Under the pieces are notes generated by a model that saw only the letters and a list, made by a program, of their open reading frames with translations, searched no databases and had not been told where the DNA came from. Below, piece after piece: positions 59,916 to 64,000 of a stretch of 64,000 nt of DNA. Source of the DNA: Desulfobacterales bacterium. GTDB taxonomy: Bacteria > Desulfobacterota > Desulfobacteria > Desulfobacterales > JAAELO01. The stretch's first letter is position 1; the number at the start of each line of letters is the position of its first letter. The stretch covers positions 62,001-126,000 of the forward strand of contig JAAELO010000457.1 of the NCBI GenBank assembly GCA_024226555.1, given 5' to 3'. Made by a program: the position numbers and the translations under genes.

Positions 59916-60023
59916 CTATCTTTTTCCAATCTTCCATAATTATTATATTAAAAATTCAAATCGTAAGTAGCAGTTTTTAATAAGAAATTCAAATGAATTA
60001 GTGGTGTTTTTTTGAAATGCAAC

Positions 60024-60098
60024 TGGTACCCCCGGCAAGAATCGAACTTGCGCTCAAGGATTAGGAATCCTATGCTCTATCCACTGAGCTACGGGGGC
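60024..60098 (-). tRNA. tRNA-Arg (anticodon CCT)
   Basis: A complete cloverleaf is read on the minus strand: acceptor GCCCCCG / CGGGGGT with A discriminator and encoded CCA, D-arm GCTC...GAGC, anticodon loop TTCCTAA giving anticodon CCT (Arg, AGG codons), and T-arm GCAAG-TTCGATT-CTTGC. 75 nt including CCA. It lies between the transglycosylase stop and the U32 gene. Confidence 0.97.
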
Positions 60099-60133
60099 GC
60101 ACAAATTAAATGAAAGACTTTATCTCACAAAAA

Positions 60134-61840
60134 CTACTCAATGTAAAGTCTTTGCCCGGGATATATTTTACTGTTTGATTTTAAGCTGTTTAAGCTGAGT
60201 AATCTGTGAAGTTGCATATTGTGTTTAGCTGCTATTGTGAAAGGAGAGTCCCCACTTTGAACTCTATAGAGAGCTGAGTTTGAAGAAACTCTTTTTTTAC
60301 CAGGAAGTTTAATAATCTGATTTATATTAACCTTTGATGATGTTAATTTATTTAAAGATTTAATTATAGCTGGTGTAGTATTATATTTTCTTGCAATACT
60401 CCAGAGAGAGTCCCCGCTTTTTACTTTATGTGTTTTTGCATATTTATTTCTAACTGCTTTTCTTTTTTTATATGCTAAAGTCTGAGGGATTTTAAGAATT
60501 TTACCAGCAACTATATAATTGCTTTTAGAAATCTTATTCATCCGTTTAATTGATCTGATTGAAGATCTGTATTTTCTTGCTATTCCAGAAAGCGACTCTC
60601 CCAATCTAACTCTATGAAATGTAAAAGCTCTTTGAGGCGGTCTTGAGACTTTGATTGAACCAATATTAGCCAAGAGAACTTTTGTTTTTCCAAATGGTAT
60701 CCTAAGAGAATATTTTTTATCAGGTACTATATTGTATCTAAGTTCTGGATTCAGGTTTTTTATAATCTGGCTTGAAGTATTTAGTATTCTTGCAATATCT
60801 TTTAGGTGAACCTGTTTTTCAATCTCAACATATTCATACTTGTATGGTTTCATCAATTTTACCTTATCAAAACCATATTTTTTTAAATTTTTTACAATAT
60901 GCAAAGTAGCTAAAAATCTCGGAACATAACGTGCCGTTTCTCTGGGGAGCCTGCTGTACAAATCCCAGAAATTATCTAAATAATTGATATTTTGACTTCT
61001 AATAAGTCTTAAGGTCCTTCCTGGACCGCAATTATATGCAGCAAGGACTGTTGACCAGTCACCAAACACTGAATGCATTTTTTTAAGATATGCCACAGCA
61101 GCATTAGTTGATTTAACCGGATCTATTCTTTCATCAATAAATTGATCTCTTTTTAATCCGAACATATAACCGGTTGTTGGAACAAACTGCCACAAACCTA
61201 AAGCCCTTGCTGAAGATAATGCCTTTAGTTTAAAACCACTTTCAACAAGTGGAAGCCATGACAATTCTGCCGGTAGTCCGGCCTTTTTCAGGGATTTAAG
61301 CATCATTTCCCTGTACATACCTGAACGTGCGAGCGATTGGGCAAAAAATTTCTTTTCATATGTCGTAAATCTTCTTATTTCAGCAAAAACTTGTTTATTA
61401 AGAGTTACAGGTATTTCTTTATGATCACCTTTTAACTTTATGTTTCTGGATGCATAAATTTCAAGAATTCGCTTGCTAATCATGAAGCGCAAATCTTCTT
61501 TTTGCTGAATGAGCTTGGGAACACTTAAATCGTCAACATTCAATATTAATGAATATGCCTGATCCAGACTTTGAATTGCATTTTCAATCTCACCATTCTG
61601 CCAGAATTCCTGTGATGCTCTACAGAAATCCAGTGCCTGATCAAAGCATGGTTCTATAACTGCTGATTCATCATAAAGATTTTTATTTATATCTGAGAAA
61701 CCGGAAAGGACCGGTGCAATATTTAAATTATTTTCCTGAGTTAATTTGTAATTCAAATCCTGGGTTAGAGAGAGGGCGTTGCTGGATATTAGTGTAATAA
61801 TAAAGATAAGAATTAAGTATCTTAAGTTATATATTTGCAT
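60134..61840 (-). CDS. mltD: LysM-containing membrane-bound lytic transglycosylase (MltD-like)
   Basis: 568 residues. A signal peptide (about 1-24; no lipobox Cys seen) precedes a helical region and the SLT domain (~185-330) with the catalytic Glu in LVESGF (E200), LGLWQFVPTTG and AAYNCGPGR. Three clear LysM repeats follow: HRVRLGESLSGIARKY (~405), HKVKSGDSLWSIARKY (~465) and YRVQSGDSPFTIAAKH (~525). A weaker LysM-like stretch is at ~345. It cleaves peptidoglycan glycan strands, forming 1,6-anhydro ends, in the periplasm. It is a single gene; the tRNA gene follows 35 nt downstream. Confidence 0.93.
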   Translation of the reverse strand: MQIYNLRYLILIFIITLISSNALSLTQDLNYKLTQENNLNIAPVLSGFSDINKNLYDESAVIEPCFDQALDFCRASQEFWQNGEIENAIQSLDQAYSLILNVDDLSVPKLIQQKEDLRFMISKRILEIYASRNIKLKGDHKEIPVTLNKQVFAEIRRFTTYEKKFFAQSLARSGMYREMMLKSLKKAGLPAELSWLPLVESGFKLKALSSARALGLWQFVPTTGYMFGLKRDQFIDERIDPVKSTNAAVAYLKKMHSVFGDWSTVLAAYNCGPGRTLRLIRSQNINYLDNFWDLYSRLPRETARYVPRFLATLHIVKNLKKYGFDKVKLMKPYKYEYVEIEKQVHLKDIARILNTSSQIIKNLNPELRYNIVPDKKYSLRIPFGKTKVLLANIGSIKVSRPPQRAFTFHRVRLGESLSGIARKYRSSIRSIKRMNKISKSNYIVAGKILKIPQTLAYKKRKAVRNKYAKTHKVKSGDSLWSIARKYNTTPAIIKSLNKLTSSKVNINQIIKLPGKKRVSSNSALYRVQSGDSPFTIAAKHNMQLHRLLSLNSLKSNSKIYPGQRLYIE

Positions 61841-62084
61841 AGTTTTATAAAAACCGATCTCTTTTATATATTATAGTTTCATTTATTTTTTAAAAAAATA
61901 TAGAGTCTATAACTATTTGTCAAGAAACAATACTATATTTATAAAGTAAATAATTTTAAAAAGCAAAATAAAACACCATAATTACAAGGCTTTAATAGCA
62001 ATAAAGTGCTTCTTACGAAGTACATTTCTAATATGAAATACTTCTACCAAAAAGCTATAATCAAGCAATTACAAGGAGGTCATG

Positions 62085-62156
62085 ATGAATTTGTCTTTAA
62101 TAAATAATTATATTATATATGAAATCTATTTATTTGTTGATAATTTTGAGATATGA
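62085..62156 (+). CDS. possible 23-residue leader peptide
   Basis: AAGGAGGT at 62073-62080, a perfect anti-Shine-Dalgarno match, stands directly before ATGATG; the second ATG (62085) has workable spacing. The frame has 23 codons (MNLSLINNYIIYEIYLF...) and ends 37 nt before rnhB. It could be a leader peptide, a small membrane protein, or the stub of a lost gene. Such a strong site in otherwise AT-rich intergenic DNA is unlikely by chance. Confidence 0.4.
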   Translation: MNLSLINNYIIYEIYLFVDNFEI

Positions 62157-62193
62157 ATAAAAATTTATATAATTTATAAGGTTAAGCATTAAA

Positions 62194-62817
62194 ATGACAA
62201 AAGAGACACAATATCCTGACTATTTGCGTGAAAAAGCTCTTATTGAAAGGGATGGATTTAAACGAATTGTTGGAGTTGATGAAGCAGGAAGGGGGCCTGG
62301 AGCTGGACCTGTAGTCGCTTGTGCACTTTATGTGCCTCCTGATCAGGTTTCATCTCTTGCTGGAAGAGTAAAAGATTCAAAAAAGATGACAAAAAAGATG
62401 CGTGATAAGATGTATAGTTTTCTAGTGACATCTTTCGATTATGCTATTGGTATTGTTGATAATAAAGAGATTGATAGAATAAACATACTTGAAGCAACAA
62501 AAGTTGCTATGAAAAAAGCAATTAGTCAAATACCAGATGTGGATTATGCATTAATAGATGGTAACATGACGATCAATGACCTCACAGTTCCATATGATTC
62601 AATTATTAAGGGTGATAACATCAGTATCTCAATTGCTGCGGCTTCAGTTGTTGCAAAAGTTACCAGAGATCGAATGATGAAGGAGTTACATGATCAATAT
62701 CCTTTATATGGATGGAACACAAATAAGGGTTATCTTTCAAAAAAACATATTGAGGCTATAAAAACACATGGAACTACTCCATATCACAGAATGTCATTTA
62801 GAAAAGTGGGTAGATAG
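62194..62817 (+). CDS. rnhB: ribonuclease HII
   Basis: 207 residues, typical length. Catalytic D29 and E30 are in VDEAGRGPGAGPV, a further Asp in ALIDGN (D122), and SVVAKVTRDRMM contributes the last acid. The C-terminal GYLSKKHIEAIKTHG and TPYHRMSF motifs are present. It removes RNA from RNA-DNA hybrids and single ribonucleotides in DNA. The ribosome binding site TAAGG is moderate. It may be transcribed with the small frame upstream. Confidence 0.95.
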   Translation: MTKETQYPDYLREKALIERDGFKRIVGVDEAGRGPGAGPVVACALYVPPDQVSSLAGRVKDSKKMTKKMRDKMYSFLVTSFDYAIGIVDNKEIDRINILEATKVAMKKAISQIPDVDYALIDGNMTINDLTVPYDSIIKGDNISISIAAASVVAKVTRDRMMKELHDQYPLYGWNTNKGYLSKKHIEAIKTHGTTPYHRMSFRKVGR

Positions 62818-63020
62818 TTTCAGGAAATTGAAAAGGTGTTATTTTTATAAAGTCTATTATTGTTTGGGATAAAGGTAGGTTATGTTAATATTATGAATTT
62901 TACTATAGGGAATATATGTAATATTATTTTCCTTTAAAAAAACAGAAAATATTATAAAAACTGAGTTGTTTGATTTCATAGAAAAACAGGGAGCCATTTT
63001 TTTAGAAAAAAATATCAGCC

Positions 63021-63055
63021 TTGACTCAAGTTAACCTTTACGTTATGGTTAACTT
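63021..63055 (+). promoter_or_regulatory. promoter and inverted-repeat operator of the MerR gene
   Basis: TTGACT (63021-63026) and TATGGT (63044-63049) at 17 bp form a promoter. Between and over them lies the 9-bp perfect inverted repeat AAGTTAACC (63028-63036) / GGTTAACTT (63047-63055), with TTTACGTTA in the spacer. This is the usual MerR operator position, between -35 and -10, so autoregulation is likely. The spacer shares TTTACGTTA with the icmF operator. Confidence 0.65.
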
Positions 63056-63138
63056 TAAAAAAGCAATCTAAATTATAATATGAACAATATCATACCTTTA
63101 AAATACAAAAGATTTAAATAAAATTTATGGAGCAGTTA

Positions 63139-63513
63139 ATGAAAAGATTCTCTATTTCTGATCTTGCAGAAGAATTCAATATAAGTAGTCGTTCTTTACG
63201 ATTTTATGAAGAAAAGGGCTTAATAACGCCAGAACGCTCAAAAGGAAATCAAAGGGTTTATGATGAGAGAGATTTTGAGCGAATGAAGCTAATCCTGAGA
63301 GGGAAAAGGTTAGGCTACTCTTTAAATGAAATTGGTGAGATGATTGGCTATGATAATATTGATATGGATGAAATTACTCAAATAAAAAAGGGTATTGAGT
63401 ATGGAGAAAGAAAATTGATTGAGGTCAGAAGAAAAATAGATGAATTAAAAGCACTTGAAGAGGATTTGGTTAAAGTTGACACAAAATTAAAAGGGAGACT
63501 TGGTGATATTTAA
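63139..63513 (+). CDS. MerR family transcriptional regulator
   Basis: 124 residues. An N-terminal MerR winged HTH (FSISDLAEEFNISSRSLRFY, EEKGLITPERS, then the second helix pair up to ~72) is followed by a short dimerising coiled coil (~80-115). There are no metal-binding cysteines at the C-terminus, so it is not a metal sensor; the layout fits the LiuR-like MerR regulators of acyl-CoA and branched-chain metabolism. The frame is open from 63127, but GGAG lies before the ATG at 63139. An inverted-repeat operator covers its promoter. Confidence 0.88.
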   Translation: MKRFSISDLAEEFNISSRSLRFYEEKGLITPERSKGNQRVYDERDFERMKLILRGKRLGYSLNEIGEMIGYDNIDMDEITQIKKGIEYGERKLIEVRRKIDELKALEEDLVKVDTKLKGRLGDI

Positions 63514-63519
63514 AATAGT

Positions 63520-64000
63520 TTAAACGATATTTTTGATCTCATTAATCGAAAGGGGTCTTTCCTTTAAAGCTGACATATCTTTAATATCTTTAATAACTCT
63601 TTTCAAATCTTCTTTGTCAAAATCAATACCATTTCTTTTAAGAACCTTCTTAACAAGATTTTTCCCACATAAAACATTTACATAAAACTCTTCATCTTCT
63701 GAAAGACCAAAACTATTATCACCATGGGTTCCTGCCACATGGGTTTTTGAAGAAGAACCAAAAAAAGGTGTGTTATAATTCAGTATAGAAAAACCTGTTT
63801 TTTTAAAGCAAATTTCATTAACATATTCATAGTACTCTCTAAACAGTTCTTTATTTTCTATTGAAAGATCAATTTTAAATCCTTTTTCCTTTAAAACTTT
63901 TCCCACTGTAAACAGATCTCCAATTCCGTTTCGCTCTCCAATTCCCAAAGCAGAAACTTCAATTATACTCCCACCGTTTAAAACCCCCATAATTGTATTT
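63520..64000 (-). CDS. HMGL/isopropylmalate-synthase family enzyme, 5' end outside window
   Basis: The C-terminal part of a DRE-TIM metallolyase-type enzyme. The frame is open to the right edge without the N-terminus; an internal ATG at 63990 is not the true start, because the family motif (NTIMGVLNGG, then EVSALGIGERNGIG) begins before it. Later, THVAGTHGDN resembles the metal/substrate H-x-x-G-x-H loop. The choices are isopropylmalate, homocitrate or citramalate synthase, or HMG-CoA lyase; the C-terminal fragment is not enough to decide. Convergent with merR, 6 nt apart. Confidence 0.75.
   Translation of the reverse strand, partial: NTIMGVLNGGSIIEVSALGIGERNGIGDLFTVGKVLKEKGFKIDLSIENKELFREYYEYVNEICFKKTGFSILNYNTPFFGSSSKTHVAGTHGDNSFGLSEDEEFYVNVLCGKNLVKKVLKRNGIDFDKEDLKRVIKDIKDMSALKERPLSINEIKNIV

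Overview
The window is AT-rich (roughly one third G+C by eye) and reads as the chromosome of a diderm, motile, probably anaerobic bacterium. The support for this is a LysM lytic transglycosylase, a class A PBP, lipoproteins, a che operon, a W-type aldehyde:ferredoxin oxidoreductase, a hemerythrin, B12 enzymes and several acyl-CoA enzymes. The mix (fused IcmF, monomeric NADP-isocitrate dehydrogenase, sigma-54 PrpR-type regulator, hybrid sensors) fits a Desulfobacterota/deltaproteobacterium-like lineage best. No rRNA or taxonomic marker is present, so this is inference. There is no prophage, CRISPR array or complete IS.

Layout. 1-9.7 kb: alpha/beta hydrolase (cut by the left edge), Lrp regulator, ADP-forming acyl-CoA synthetase with reversed domain order, a catalytically odd tyrosine-recombinase-like protein, a 5'-nucleotidase, and an overlapping aldolase/AOR pair behind a Fur-like box. 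9.7-14.8 kb: small membrane proteins, hemerythrin, pseudogene remnants, an esterase, a lipoprotein and the first miniature transposable elements. 14.9-25.7 kb: acyl-CoA ligase, a NarX/NarL-type two-component pair, a thioesterase, an MCP and a large hybrid kinase. 26.5-34 kb: DUF805 protein, then a sigma-54 PrpR-type activator divergent from acnA-icd with a recognisable -24/-12 promoter and an upstream palindrome. 34-38.5 kb: a MITE-interrupted lipoprotein pseudogene and icmF behind a palindromic operator. 38.5-41.3 kb: small hypothetical genes, an amber-interrupted acetyltransferase, a nested MITE and a racemase. 41.8-47.4 kb: a four-gene phosphonolipid operon (PEP mutase, phosphonopyruvate decarboxylase, cytidylyltransferase-AEP transaminase fusion, CDP-alcohol phosphotransferase). 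47.6-49.5 kb: a three-gene macrodomain / DUF4291 / RNA 2'-phosphotransferase operon under a strong promoter with two tandem operators. 49.7-64 kb: NAGS-like acetyltransferase, PBP1A, cheA-cheW-cheB-cheR, U32 family protein, tRNA-Arg(CCT), MltD-like transglycosylase, RNase HII, a MerR regulator and a partial HMGL-family enzyme.

Two systems deserve most attention. The phosphonate operon is a full path from PEP to a probable aminoethylphosphonate lipid head group. The macrodomain-DUF4291-KptA operon groups an NAD-consuming RNA 2'-phosphate remover with an enzyme family that handles the ADP-ribose product. Running through the window is a family of about 130-bp, TA-flanked, nearly palindromic elements (AGGGAATCTC termini). 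One copy sits inside another and one breaks a lipoprotein gene.
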